DNA of 64,000 bases from Rosa chinensis (GCF_002994745.2 NC_037088.1:50931897-50995896), one strand, 5' to 3'; positions 34,987-47,135 are shown, counted from the stretch's first letter. Program-made: numbers and translations. The notes: generated by a model not told the origin, from the letters alone.

Positions 34987-36596
34987 CGATTCCACCCCGT
35001 CAAAGAATCTTCGCTCACTTCCCCCACCCCCCCCACTCTAGAAAATTTAAGCCAAACAGAGCTTACCAAATCCCATTGGCTTCTCAAAAACTGAAAAAAC
35101 AAACCACCATTTTTATAATACTATACTCTTCTTCTGCGCCCTCTCTCTCTCGCTAGAAACTGCTTCCTCTGTGCTTTGAGCCTTTGACAGAAGAAACAGA
35201 TTGCGTAGAATTCAGTGATTCTGTAACGTTTTGCTCACTGTGTTCCTTAATTATCTGGTTCTTTTCTTCTCAAAACAGAGTGCTCTCTTTTCTCCTGTTT
35301 CTTACAGCAAGACTTTGATTTCAGGTACTGTTTCTTCTTACTTGGTTGGTCTTTGGACTTTTGGAGTTCAATTGGGTTTTGAGATTTGTGCATAATTGAG
35401 ACAAGTTCAATCTTCTTCCTTCTGTTCTCTTCGTTTTTTCTTTCATTTACTGTTGGAATTTCCTGAAAGTCAAGCAGAGTCTCTTGGACAATTACAAGCT
35501 TTTGTGTGTGTGTGTGTCTCTCTCTCTCTGGCTCTTGATCCTGTTGTTTTTGATTTTGAAGTAACCACTTTTTCGACGGAGTGATTTATATTTCCTGATT
35601 TGGAACAATCACGTTTGTTTTTAACCCAAAGTGGACAAGAACAGCAACTTTTGAAGCTCGTTTTCCACACGGGTGTCTGAATTTTTATATTTTACCGGCT
35701 CCTGTTTATCATTGCTTCAATTTCAATCATTACCCCAACTGGGTACAACTGACTTGGTGTTTGGAGTAAGAATTTCATGATTTACAGACCCTTTTACCTT
35801 TGGCTCTGTTCATCTTATTGAATCACTTTCAATCTTCTTGTAAAGCTTCTCTCTTTCTGTCTGAGATTTATGTGTTTTCCTGGAAAATTCTGAAGAGTTG
35901 ACTTAGTTGACTGCAGTCACTGAAAGATTAAAGCTTTGAAGCTTCGTCTTCTGATTACCAATTGAAGGATTCTTGATGAGAGTTGGTGTGAACTCTACTT
36001 TCAACTTACTTTTCGAAAAATTTGACCTTATCTCCTCCTACTGTTGCCTAACCATAGCCTCTAGCTAGTTTTTTGGTTGTTTAAGTTTTCTACAATAAAG
36101 TGGTCTCTCATCTTTTTCTTTTTCTTCCCTGAAGTAGCTTAATTAATGAATGATTGCAACTTTGTCTGGAATCCTCATTTGAGCTCTGTTTGGCTGCTGA
36201 GAAAAGCCTGTGGAAAATAAACGATAAGACCATTGAAACTTTGGGTTCCTTCGCTTTTTTAATCTCTTGGGTTTCAATTACTCACCCAAATCCAGCTGCT
36301 AATCTACCAAACAATCGTAGTCGCTCTTAGCTGTTATGAATGCCTCAGCTGTTTTGTTGCATTGTGCTCCAGTACTTATTTTGATTGGAGCTGTTTGTCT
36401 CTTTCTTCTTGCCAGGCAAGGTTCTCTCGCTTTTTCTTTGTTCCTGAGTGAGAATGAGTTGTGTAAGAATCTTAAAAGGAGTTGATTAGATTGAGACAGA
36501 TAAAGGTTTTCTGCTGTTATTGATGAATTTTAGTACCTTTTGAGTTTTGGACTTTTCAGATTCTTGTCTTTTGGTTTTCGCCAGAAGATGGCTTTG

Positions 36597-36681
36597 TGAG
36601 ATTTAATTACAGGTCTTATGGTGCTTAAATGAGATTTAATTACAGGTCTTATGGTGCTTAAATGAGATTTAATTACAGGTC
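36597..36681 (+). repeat. 33-bp tandem repeat, 2.6 copies, each with a 3' splice-site-like motif
   Basis: TGAGATTTAATTACAGGTCT then TATGGTGCTTAAA begins at 36597, 36630 and 36663; the third copy stops after ACAGGTC. Each unit supplies one TTAATTACAG. The repeat ends about 90 bases before the start codon. Confidence 0.9.
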
Positions 36682-36703
36682 GTTTCATTTTATTTTTGAG
36701 CAT

Positions 36704-36714
36704 CTATAAAAGGG
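36704..36714 (+). promoter_or_regulatory. Possible second TATA box close to the GH3 start codon
   Basis: CTATAAAAGGG matches the TATA consensus well and lies about 60 bases before the ATG at 36771. It would give a leader of about 30 bases. Sequence match only. Confidence 0.3.
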
Positions 36715-36770
36715 GCCTCTTTTCCTTGGTTTTGATCATTTCTGGCGTCTTTGTTCTTCTAGCTGTGAAG

Positions 36771-39584
36771 ATGTTGGAGAAGATTGGAGAGTTCAACATG
36801 GAGAAGGTCATAGACGATTTTGAAGCAATGACAAGTGATGCGGAGAGGATCCAGAAGGAGACCCTCAAGAAGATTCTTGAACAAAACAGATCCGCGGAGT
36901 ACTTGCAGCTTCTGGGACTCAATGGAAGAACTGACCTGGAGACTTTCAAGAGGGTTGTTCCTCTTGTTACTCACACGGATTTGGACCCTTATATTCAGAG
37001 AATTGCAGATGGTGATTCCTCTCCAGTTCTCACTGGAAAACCAATCACAACAATCTCACTGAGGTAATTATTGGTTCTTTTCTTTTATTGCCTCATCAAT
37101 TGAATTGAATCTCGAGTTGACTGGTAAGTTTTCGGTTTCTGATGTCTGTTTTGTACAATCTGCAGTTCTGGTACTACTCAAGGAAGGTCAAAGTTTATAC
37201 CTTTCAATGATGAACTGATGGAAAATACCATGCAGATATTTCAAACCTCTTTTGCCTTCAGAAACAGGTACTAACAAAAATCTTATCTGTAGCTGCTGAA
37301 AGTTATTAGTAAATTCAATACATGAAATCCTACATCGGTAATGGCTCTATGGATGTTTAGAATGCTTGTAGCAAGACTCATGAAATCAAGGTGAATTTGG
37401 TTTTACACTATCTGCTGGGACCTTGAATTAAATTATTCCCTATAAAACCTTTTGAATGTCCTAGTTTAGCACTTTAGCATTTTTAGTTCTCCTCTGATGA
37501 TCCAAAGAATTCGCATTGTTTCAGGGAGTTTCCTATTGGGAATGGGAAGGCCTTACAGTTCATCTATGGAAGCAAGCAGTTCCAAACTAAAGGTGGTTTG
37601 GCAGCTGGAACTGCCACCACCAATGTTTACCGTTGTTCGAAGTTCAAGGAGACAATGAAGGCAATGCAGACCCCTTGCTGCAGCCCTGATGAAGTAATAT
37701 TTGGTCTTGAGTTCCACCAATCCCTTTATTGCCATCTATTATGTGGACTGTTATTCAGTGATGAAGTTCAGTTGGTATCCTCAACATTTGCTCACAGCAT
37801 AGTCCAAGCCTTCAGAACGTTTGAGCTATTGTGGGAGGAACTATGTGCTGACATTCGAGATGGCAGTCTCAGCAGCCGGATCACAGTCCCATCAATCCGT
37901 GCAGCCATGTTGAAATTACTCGAGCCAAACCCAGAATTGGCTGATTCGGTTTACAGAAAATGTTCAGGACTGAGCAACTGGTATGGACTGATACCAGCCC
38001 TTTTTCCAAATGCCAAGTACATATATGGTGTTATGACTGGGTCAATGGAGCTTTATTTGAACAAGCTGAGGCACTATGCAGCGGACTTACCTTTGTTGAG
38101 TGCTGATTATGGTGCTTCTGAAGGTTGGATTGCTGCAAATGTCAACCCAAAGGTACCAACTGAGATGACCACTTATGTTGTACTCCCTAATATTGGCTAC
38201 TTTGAATTCATCCCTGTTAGGGATGGCATTGATTTCAAGCCAGTGGGTCTTACTGAAGTGAAAATTGGTGAAGAGTATGAGGTTGTGGTCACTAATTTTG
38301 CAGGTACTTCCTTGCTCTAAAGTATCTTTGATTTCTTTGGGTTTTTGATTTAAGGATTGCTTCCTAGAACTCCACAATATGCCAGATTGATTTAAAATTC
38401 ATATATTTGAAATTGAGACTGACATATGATCCAGCCATTACGCGTCTAGAGTCCCAAGTTTTGCGTTTTGCTTAATTGCTGACCATGTGACCTCAAAATT
38501 AGGGACAATTTCTTCTATTCTTGTGCCCTTTCCATAATCTGCTGTTCTTTTCAATTATTGCTTCTGTCTTTTGGTAAGTCTTCTCTCAAAATGAGCTTCT
38601 GAATCTTTTCACTAGTTGACATAACCGACCCAGCTGGCTTAGAAGCTTGAACCACATGCATCCATTATTGTGTTCTACGACAGAATAAAAGAAATAGTGA
38701 AAAATCCATTATTATATAATTGATTGTTCTGCAGTGAGATAGATACCCTCTAATAAGATCTAAGCATATAATCCTTGTTGGTATGGTTGGCATCTTTTGA
38801 TGCCCCACATGTACTACACATCAGAATTCTTCAAAACTTGTGTCTGAGTCATTGCATTAAACGCTCAAAAGGATATAGAGACAATTCTTGTGATAGGATA
38901 CAGTTTTAAATAATTCTAGGGAGGTAGACTTTGTATTTTAGTTGGTAGCCAAACAATATTGAATCTGCAAGTTGTCACATCTGGTTATTAATTGCTTAGT
39001 TTTCTGTTGGTTTGATTTCCTCATCTAATTTATTTGCAGGCTTGTACCGATATAGACTAGGAGATGTAGTGAAGGTGATGGGGTTCCATAACTCGACACC
39101 TGAGCTCAAATTCCTCTGCCGTAGCAATCTACTGCTCACCATCAACATTGACAAGAACACCGAGAAAGATTTGCAGATATCTGTTGAAGAAGCAGCCAAG
39201 CTTTTAGCTGCAGAAAAATTAGAAGTTGTTGATTTTTCAAGCCATGTAGACTTGTCCACAAACCCTGGTCACTATGTGATCTTCTGGGAACTTAGTGGTG
39301 AAGCATCCCAAGAGGTTCTCAATGAATGCTGCAACTGTTTGGACAAGTCTTTTGTGGATGCAGGCTACAGGAGCTCAAGGAAAGTCAACGGAATAGGTCC
39401 ACTCGAGCTCCGAATTCTTCGGAAGGGAACTTTCCAAAAGGTTCTCAACCATTACCTTGCACAAGGATCTGCTGTTAACCAGTTCAAGACCCCAAGATGT
39501 GTAGGGGTCAACAACAGCAAGGTTTTGCAAATCCTATGTGGCAATGTAGTTAGGAGCTTCACTAGTACTGCTTATGATATATAA
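36771..39584 (+). CDS. JAR1-like (GH3): GH3-family jasmonoyl-amino acid synthetase (JAR1/JAR4-like)
   Basis: Acyl-acid amido synthetase: adenylates jasmonic acid with ATP and joins it to isoleucine, giving the active hormone JA-Ile; GH3 enzymes are usually cytosolic. Four coding exons join in frame: 36771-37063, 37166-37267, 37525-38303 and 39040-39584, all with GT..AG introns (102, 257 and 736 bp). They give 572 aa, against about 575 for Arabidopsis JAR1. Seen motifs: nucleotide-binding SSGTTQGRSKFIPF (about 98-111), YGASEGW (about 327-333), and YRLGDVVKV (about 396-404). The N-terminus MLEKIGEF and the blocks QFIYGSKQF and GGLAAGTATTNVYR place it in the JAR1/JAR4/JAR6 clade rather than with auxin-conjugating GH3s. 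No ATG lies in frame upstream, so 36771 is the start. No stop or lost motif was seen; it looks functional. G-boxes upstream suggest jasmonate feedback (inference). Confidence 0.95.
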
Positions 39585-40447
39585 GTCGATATAGATTGGA
39601 CGTTGTTGGTTAATTTTCCATATGAATCCAATATGTTTTTAGCTTTCTTAAGTGACTAGCTTCTCTCGTCTCTCTTTCAGTCGACTTTCTTTCGAGTAGA
39701 TTGTTACATATCTAAACTTAAATAGAATGATGTTTCAAGCTCAATTCTCTCGTATGTCTTCCCTATCTTTTGGGTTGGATTAGACTAGTCAGTTCATATA
39801 TTTGCTAATGATGATTGATTACTCTAAATGAAGGGGATGAACATCATCATGTTCTAAGCAAACTAATGAATACATGTCCTTTCAATCTCTTGAAGAACGA
39901 GGTTACAAGGGGGAGGTTGTTAAGGTTATGAAAGTATATGTCTCTCAATGAGCACAAAGATTTTGACAATTGAAGCTGCCTTCACATGTGATGTCGGTAT
40001 TGGGTATTCCCAATATGTGCCACATACTTGAGTGTAGTGCCATTCCCATTTTGTTTAATGGACAATTGGACAGGACCACATGAATGTAGATCACACACTC
40101 TTCATATCAGACAAAAACTAACCCTAATTTTTAGGTTGGTGTACGACAATGCATTCCTACAAAAAAACTAGTCAATTTCTTTTTATGTTAATAGATATTT
40201 TATTTTTTCAAAAGAGGAGGTCAATTTATATATAAATGAGTTAAACTATGACATGTTTTCGTGACGCACGATAGAAAAGAGTCGTTATCTAAGTAAATTT
40301 ATTTTTTATTAAGACTAGTTGAAATAAAATGATCGATCGAGTTAATGACCTATAGGGCTATAGTCTCCTACTAGATTTAGGATTTGAAAAACTAAATCAA
40401 AGACGATCAATTTTGTTTCAAATTGAAAAGTGCACTACAAAAGTAAG
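39585..40447. other. GH3 3' flank, no gene recognised
   Basis: Likely 3' untranslated sequence followed by AT-rich spacer. No frame of note. Confidence 0.5.
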
Positions 40448-40461
40448 GATGTATGTGAAAA

Positions 40462-40861
40462 CATCCTTCGCTTCGCTCTACTACCTTAGTGCCTTGGCAA
40501 CTAAGAGTAGAGTGGAGGAACTGCTTGTACATGATTTCGCAGATGGAGTTTCGCTCTTCTCATATTTTTCGTGAAGGTAATCGAGTTGCAGATGGTTTGG
40601 CAAATGAAGGGATAAATTCATCAGGTTTGACATGGTGGGACTTGCCACTTGATTCTGTTATCTCTTTTTGTAATAGCGATTGGTTGGGGCTTCCCAACTT
40701 TCGGTTCTGTTAGTTTTCTTAGTTAGTTGCAAGTTATAGGTTTGTTTTTTGTTTCCGGTGGGCTATGATATAGGCTCCTCCTACTTTACTGTACTTCTTT
40801 TCCTTTTTTAATAAATTATCCTAGCTTCATCGGAGTTTAACCAAAAAAGAAAAAGAAAAAT
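40462..40861 (+). mobile_element. 5'-truncated L1-type LINE with 14-bp target duplication
   Basis: The 14-mer GATGTATGTGAAAA flanks the insert (40448-40461 and 40862-40875). Within it, 40489-40713 encodes the end of the RNase H domain: SSHIFREGNRVADGLANEG, then WWDLP and a stop. About 130 bases of tail follow, ending CCAAAAAAGAAAAAGAAAAA. Truncation, A-rich tail and duplication together mark a LINE insertion made by target-primed reverse transcription. Confidence 0.9.
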
Positions 40862-41541
40862 GATGTATGTGAAAATACCTATACTGTGCTTAAGGTACTG
40901 TGGTCAAGGTACGTGATCCATAAAATTTAGACTAAATTATCATGAAAGTGACCTGACCTAAAAGGATAAATCATAATAACCAAAACAACAATTGAGGATA
41001 ACATAGAAAGACCCAAGTCGGGTCAATTCTGATAAGGGATCCACACTCCTACAACCCAAGAGCAAACGTACCCCACCACCCTCAAATAGCATGCCACAAC
41101 CATCGTCCATCGATAGGTCTCAACTCCACCAAAAGCCGTAACTGCCATCCCAAAACCGTAGTTGCATTCGATCAATATCCATATCAGGCACGCGCATTGC
41201 CATTCCTCATAAGAAAACAAGCAAGCTCATGTGGTTATCCTAAGTGGTGAGTGGAGGTCGGAAATTGGGTTAAGAATAGGTTAAGTCAAAGGTTCAATTC
41301 CTCTCCAATGTAATCAAAAACAAAATTGATAATAATATTGAAAGATAAGTTAAGGGGTCATGGGGAGAAGTTGGCATAAATGAGAAGAGTTATGGTGAAA
41401 TTGAATGCGTTATTATTGTCTGTGGGTCATTTTACAATTGTATGAAAAATTAGAATAAATTGACGATAGAGCATCTAATAGAAGGGAGGGTTATCTACCA
41501 TTTAACTTCTCCCATGTTACATCATTTGCATATAGAATTAT

Positions 41542-41835
41542 TTTTTTGTTTTTGTTTTTGAAAGAGGGCCAGTACGGCTGCCCTTAAGCCTTGATCATTA
41601 ATGAAACTTCAGAATACATGGGGGGGACATAACACCTGAACCCCAACTTACAATAAGCATAGAAAGAATATCTTGAGATAATAACAAAAGTCTCAACACA
41701 AAGTATGTATTCTGACATGCACCAATTAGCGAAGAGTGCACTTCTGGCTACTCTATTCGCTTTACAAAGGTGGTGACATACCGAAAAGCTGATTTTATTA
41801 GTATATTATGGCTTCGAGTACGCTTTTACTTTCCG
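41542..41835 (-). mobile_element. 5'-truncated LINE, minus strand, with 14-bp target duplication
   Basis: GCATATAGAATTAT lies on both sides (41528-41541 and 41836-41849). The left side has the T-rich tail (TTTTTTGTTTTTGTTTTTG). Read on the minus strand the body has pieces of an RNase H tail (SFRYVTT, then a stretch like FANWCMSEY in a second frame). It shares several 20-bp blocks with 2916-3225, so both come from one LINE family. Confidence 0.85.
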
Positions 41836-42052
41836 GCATATAGAATTATAAAAGGACAAATGTAGAGTCAAAAACTAAGAAATACAAACAACATTATCCT
41901 AAACAATAATAATAAGATAATAATATTCTTAGCTAGGTTCATACACCTATACAATTAATCTACAATTAGATTCCTCAAATCTTACAAGTTGATATAAACT
42001 ATGCCTCCTACAGCTATTTTTTTATGGAGTGATGTAACCTAAAACGACTTTG

Positions 42053-42432
42053 TTGATCAAGATCAAACATTACTTGGAACACTCATCATCTCCACCTCAA
42101 TACAAGAAACATGTTCATCTATGAATTTTTTGATGATAAACTACATCACTTGTATATCAAAAAATTCCATAAATCGATGTAGACATCGTCAATTTGTGGC
42201 AAAACGAAAGAATAATCTGGCGATTAAGCCTATGATTCTGTTGATCAAGATCAAACATTACTTGGAACACTCATCATCTCCACCTCAATACAAGAAACAT
42301 GTTAATCTATGAATTTTGATATAAACTACATCACTTGTATATCAAAAAAATCCATAAAATCCATAAATCGATGTAGACATCGACAATTTGTGGCAAAATG
42401 AAAGAGTAATTTGGCGATTATGCCTATGATTT
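42053..42432 (+). repeat. Tandem duplication, about 188-bp unit, two copies
   Basis: TTGATCAAGATCAAACATTA starts copy one at 42053 and copy two at 42241. Both continue through CTTGGAACACTCATCATCTC and ATCGATGTAGACATCG to GCCTATGATT. Differences are few, with a small indel (AAATCCAT repeat) in copy two. No coding content. Confidence 0.9.
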
Positions 42433-43057
42433 CTAATGAATCCAAGACCTATGAAAACAAAGATCTCATATATAGTAGTTTAGCTAAGAAGAAACACTTC
42501 TATTCTTAATTTCTTTCTTTCTTTTTGTCAATTGCTGTCAAAACTTACACATTCTTAGTATCTTAGACTGCAGAATTGTGCTTATGCAGTGTGATTAATT
42601 CATCCATATATAGCTAATTAATTAAGAAAGAAATCGGTGTTCCTAGGTCAGAAGTCAGATACAAACAAAGCTCATGCATAAATGTTTATATGCTAATTAG
42701 ATACTCCTCCCTACACAAATCTGATTATAAACTAATTTAAGTAATGAGTCGTCGGATCTGTCATGTTCCTTCAGAAAGACAATCATGTATACATTGAATT
42801 TCCCATTATATACATCAAAAATGGAAAATAATCTTCCTATTAAGGGGGCACTATAGTCAGTTTAAGATATAATACTTGTCCTAATCACGCAGGGTGGTGC
42901 GTCCACCAAAAACATGAATGGTGTGGTATGCCAACCTAAACAGAATATGCATGATTGTCACTTGTCATCCCAAATCAGAAACGTTTATTATAAGTTCATC
43001 ACTTGAAACAATTCATCTTATTGGTATCAGTTAGTCTATGATCTTCGATAATTTCAA
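42433..43057. promoter_or_regulatory. Upstream region of the 43058 gene
   Basis: A TATA-like TTATATACAT lies near 42806-42815, about 245 bases before the start codon. No other site can be named with confidence. Confidence 0.25.
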
Positions 43058-43551
43058 ATGCAAATGCAGGAAACAGTGGAAGGAAAAGGAGATCATGAAG
43101 CGGCATTGGCTATATGGGACTGTGGCAGCCCCTTGTATGACTCGTATGAACTGGCATCGGTTAGTCATCTAATCGAGCGCCATCTGATGGCATTCCCATC
43201 TCTTGGAGGATCATCGAAGCGGTTCATAGCCAAGTTCTCTCATTCTTCTTCATCGAAGACGACCTCCACTACTAGTACTACAATGAAAGAGGCAAAAGGG
43301 TCTGATTCAATGGAGGAAAACTTGAGCAAGATCTTGGGGATCAAGAAGATGTGGAAGAGGAAGGGTTTGTTTGGAGCAACGAAAGAAAAGACCAAGAAAA
43401 TGAAGACTACTGGATTTTCTGGCTTTTACAGTAGGTTTGGTCTCTGGAGGAAGAAGGAATGCAGGTGATATCAAGTTCAGTAATTTCACTCATTTTTAGT
43501 ACTTTCTATATATATATTTGCAATGTTAATAATGAAGATAGAAAAGCACAG

Positions 43552-43582
<31 letters not shown>

Positions 43583-43972
43583 TTTGGGTGTTATTCAAGC
43601 TTATTTCTGATTTATGAACCAATTTGAATGAAATGAAATCTTATGTATGCATTGGATCCCATTAATTAGTAGTATCTAGATCTGTAAATCATATATATTT
43701 CCTTGTCTGTACTTTCAGATGCACTTCACACATTTCATACTCCAACCATTCTTCTATATAATTTTAAAAATCGTTTCACTGTAGCTTAATTCCATAGTGT
43801 GCATTCTACAGTCTAATTAGGGTTTGAATTTTCTTTTTTCTTTAGTGGTAGGGATGAGAGAAAGTGGCTGTCTTCATCACCAGAAGGGACTAGAACTTGG
43901 TGGAGCAGCAGTCTAACTAACTTGAACATAGGAGGGTCAATGAAATTTATAATTAGTTACCGCAGATTATAG
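43058..43972 (+). CDS. Small plant protein of unknown function, probably two exons
   Basis: The first exon frame opens MQMQETVEGKGDHEAALAIW, followed by DCGSPLYDSYELASVSHLIE and RHLMAFPS. This acidic, hydrophobic-patterned N-terminus has the look of a conserved plant domain, but I cannot name the family. A Ser/Thr-rich linker and a Lys/Arg-rich C-terminal half follow (KKMWKRKG, KEKTKKMK), which could act in nuclear targeting or membrane contact (inference). Read straight through, it stops at 43466-43468 (136 aa). A good alternative is splicing: donor GCAG/GTGATA after 43464 and acceptor TTTTTTCTTTAG ending at 43845, which joins in frame and stops at 43970-43972, giving 177 aa with a new tail containing RDERKWLSSS. 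The start may also be the second ATG at 43064. No neighbouring gene is linked. Confidence 0.7.
43553..43578. repeat. (AT)n microsatellite
   Basis: An AT run inside the possible intron of the 43058 gene. Confidence 0.9.
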
Positions 43973-43980
43973 TGCAGCTA

Positions 43981-44697
43981 GCATCACCGTCACCATCACC
44001 TTTCTATGGATTGAGTGAGCTCACATCACAACTCGTTGAACTGATTTGCTGCTACTTGGAAATCATTTTGCACTTGTCGGGTGACTTACCGATCAGGTAG
44101 CACTCACTAGTTTACGGAGTGACGTTTAATTAGTGGGTTTCACGGCATCATAATAATTAAATTGAAACTTGTTTAATAATCTAATTACGAGTAAATAATT
44201 AGACGAAATGACGAACACAATAAATTTCGTAATAATTATTGAAATGATCGTAATCATAATCCAATTAAATGATATTTGATCTATTTGGGTTTTGCAAAAA
44301 CGGTTCTCAAAGGATAATAAAAATGAACATTTCAAATTACTATGAAATGAGTGCAACATCACTATCACTATAGCCTTTCCATGGTTTGAGTGAGCTCACA
44401 TTACAACTTGTTGAATTGACTCGTTGATACTTGGAAATCATTTTGCACTTGTCGGGTGACCTTTCAATCAGGAAGCACTCACTAGTCAACGGCCGACATT
44501 CATGGTATCATAATGGTTAAATCGAATATCATTTAATGATCTAGTCGCGACTAAAGAACTACATGAACACAGCATTTTGTTTCGTAATAGATATTGAAAT
44601 GATCATTATTATAATCTAATTAAATGATTTTTGATCCATTTGAGTTTTGCAAGAACAATCCTTAAAGGAGAACTAAAATGAACATTTCAAGTTACGG
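43981..44697 (+). repeat. Tandem duplication, about 350-bp unit, two diverged copies
   Basis: Copy one (about 43981-44340) and copy two (about 44345-44697) share GAGTGAGCTCACAT.ACAACT, CTTGGAAATCATTTTGCACT, TGTCGGGTGAC, GCACTCACTAGT, ATTGAAATGATC and AAATGAACATTTCAA in order. They differ by many substitutions, so this is an older duplication. It directly follows the second exon of the 43058 gene. No coding content is supported. Confidence 0.85.
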
Positions 44698-47135
44698 GAT
44701 CGCATTGATCTTATGGGTGGACATAAGTTGCTTTGGTTCGGCTTTGAACCCAGAATGAAAAAACCAAACCCACCCTGTTACTAAGGTACGCCATGGAACC
44801 AAGATCAACAACCGATCGTGTCTACCCGGTTCACCGAAATTGAGGATTATTTTGGGCCGGTATTCGGTTTTTTGACCGAATTGGGTCTCTTCTCCTTTTG
44901 CTGGGCTGAGATTGTTATATATAGATATCTCGAACCAGCCCATCCATTATGGGCTTGGTTGGTGAGTCTAGGAGATCAGAAACCAGGAAATCTTGTAGCC
45001 CAACATCAACCAGTCAAAAAAAGACTAGGGACCTCCCACCGAACAAGACACACATTTCTAAAACCTCATCCCCACCTTCATTAGTTTCTCACCTTTGAAA
45101 CAATCAACAGGGGTCCTACTATAAAACTATCAATTCAAGAAAACTCAATTGCCAACCACTTGTATTAATTTCAATATTAAAGTGATGATTAGTCATGCTT
45201 ACCATCCATTCTAAGTTTTAAGGATTCCACAACCAGCTGAGTTGACTGAGGATCATATTCATATAAACCCTATGCTTGATATCAAAGTATTAAAAGCATA
45301 GACCTTGTTAGTTGAAAAGCCCATATCTGCAGGAGTCTTGCTGCTTTGTGGTTTATATATGCGCCACCAACTATATACAACTGTTTTGGATTTGCTCTCT
45401 CTGAAGCTATTGCACATCATTTGCCTTCATTCTCAAGTAGGCAACTATTTTCAAAATTAAAAACAACGTCAAACTCGCAGCATCTATTCCACTGATCTGA
45501 CTTGTAAAAGATACTGTTTAAGAAATCTTCGTTCAACGGAGGCTAGCGTTCCCTCAAGAACTCGGGTTTTTGGCTCGATCGTCACAGACAATATGTCGTC
45601 ATTCTTGATTACTTGCAATTCTACGGAAGTAATTGTTTCCTTCATTTATGTTCAAGATGATGATATTCCACGCTTTGTGGATAACGAGTCAACTAAGCAA
45701 TCTGTTATTAGAAGGTTAAGGAATTACCCGGTAAGATCTCAGAAAGAAGAGGAGGGCTGGGTTAGGAAGCAATCTGAAAATATTATTGATCATGAGGGCC
45801 TGAAACTTGTGTTACAAGAAGGGAGATGGTTCTGCTTAAGTTCTTACGTACTGTAATCAGTATGGTATATAATTTCAAAGAGCACGACCATTTGCGGCTA
45901 AGCTAAGCATGTTTGTTTAAGCAATGAGTGTGCTGTAACATTTGTCCATCTCTTGGCATGGGTTGTTAATATATAGTAATACTAGTAATAATGGAAGATA
46001 ATAGCTGTACGTTTTTCTTAATTATAGCAAATGACATGAGATATTTAGTACAAATCCTTGTTCGCCTACTAATCTATAGCACTACACAAATAAGATCCAA
46101 AGTCAGTTTTACGTTCTAATGATAATACAAACAACTTGTCTCCTTTAAATCAAACTTAGAACGTATTACTTACAATTTACAGTTGTAAGTACAACTTGTC
46201 TTTAAAATATTAACTTCGAAGTTAATTTTCCAAGTGATAGTTTATCAAATAGGTTTGCATTATAATATCTGTTTAATTGGGTTCGATAACAAACGAAATT
46301 TCCTACGTTGAAAAAGCAAAGGACTAGCATCAACAAATGCAATAAAATTTCTTTAGAAACTTGGGTGGCAAATACTATTCGGTAAAAAGTCATAAAATTA
46401 CTTACAAACACTAATTATTAGCTTGCCATTGGTCATAGTGCTATCCCACCACTCAACTCAAACAAGGAATATTGTGCAAAAGAGAAGTCCTGTCACTTTA
46501 AAGCAAAGAGCTCTTACCTGTCCCATGCCTCAATTCCAAGGTATCCAACCGACTTGTTATATATATGGACCCTTTCATAACTTGTTCTGATACCAACAAT
46601 ATCAGTACCATGTTAGCATGACCTAGCGTTTAGCAACTTTATCTTAATATTATGTCCCTTTGCTTGGGTAGAGCCATTAAAATTCCAACTAGCAACATCA
46701 ATTTGAGATCAATTTCAACCAAACCCGAAAATCACATCGAACAGCTGTTTGTATATTGAAGATTGGTGTAGTTCACATTTCACATTTCACACTTCACACT
46801 AAGGTTGGACGTGGTTCACACTAGTCTTCACACTATGATTGGACGTGGTTTGGTAGTTGGTTTGAGCTACAACATTGTGTGGAAGTAACGAATGAGATCA
46901 CACACATATTAATATGCAATATTTTCTCTACTTTAGCCACCGGGTGGAAATCATTTGAGGTTTTGATACAAAATGTCTTGACATTGGCGCATATAGACAT
47001 GGTAGCATTTTTTATAATGCAATAAATGACTCTTCACTTTTCTAATGTGAGATTCCAAAAACTCTAATTTTAGTTGCACGTCAACAGATATTAAAATCAA
47101 GTAAAATGACAAAATCCAAATAAATCTGGACAATA
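44698..47135. other. Intergenic; one weak frame at 45593-45856
   Basis: 45593-45856 (ATG start, 87 codons) lacks any family I recognise and has ordinary flanks; it is more likely chance. 46770-46850 has a short run of CACATTTCACATTTCACACTTCACACT and a repeated GGACGTGGTT. Otherwise AT-rich spacer. Confidence 0.4.

Larger units (their letters stand above)
35015..36770 (+). other. GH3 gene 5' leader with probable intron
   Basis: Pyrimidine-rich leader-like sequence runs from about 35015. A possible donor, TTTCAG/GTACTG, lies at 35325. Possible acceptors with TTAATTACAG/GT are at 36612, 36645 and 36677, inside a repeat. The region holds no long frame and a (GT)(CT) run at 35502-35530. Confidence 0.45.

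Noticed and set aside
36696..36770. In-frame hydrophobic extension ahead of the GH3 start (would look like a signal anchor)
   Set aside because: It begins with TTG, not ATG; no in-frame ATG lies upstream, and GH3 enzymes lack such an extension.
45593..45856. 87-codon ATG-started frame
   Set aside because: No family, splice or promoter support; kept only as a note in the spacer entry.
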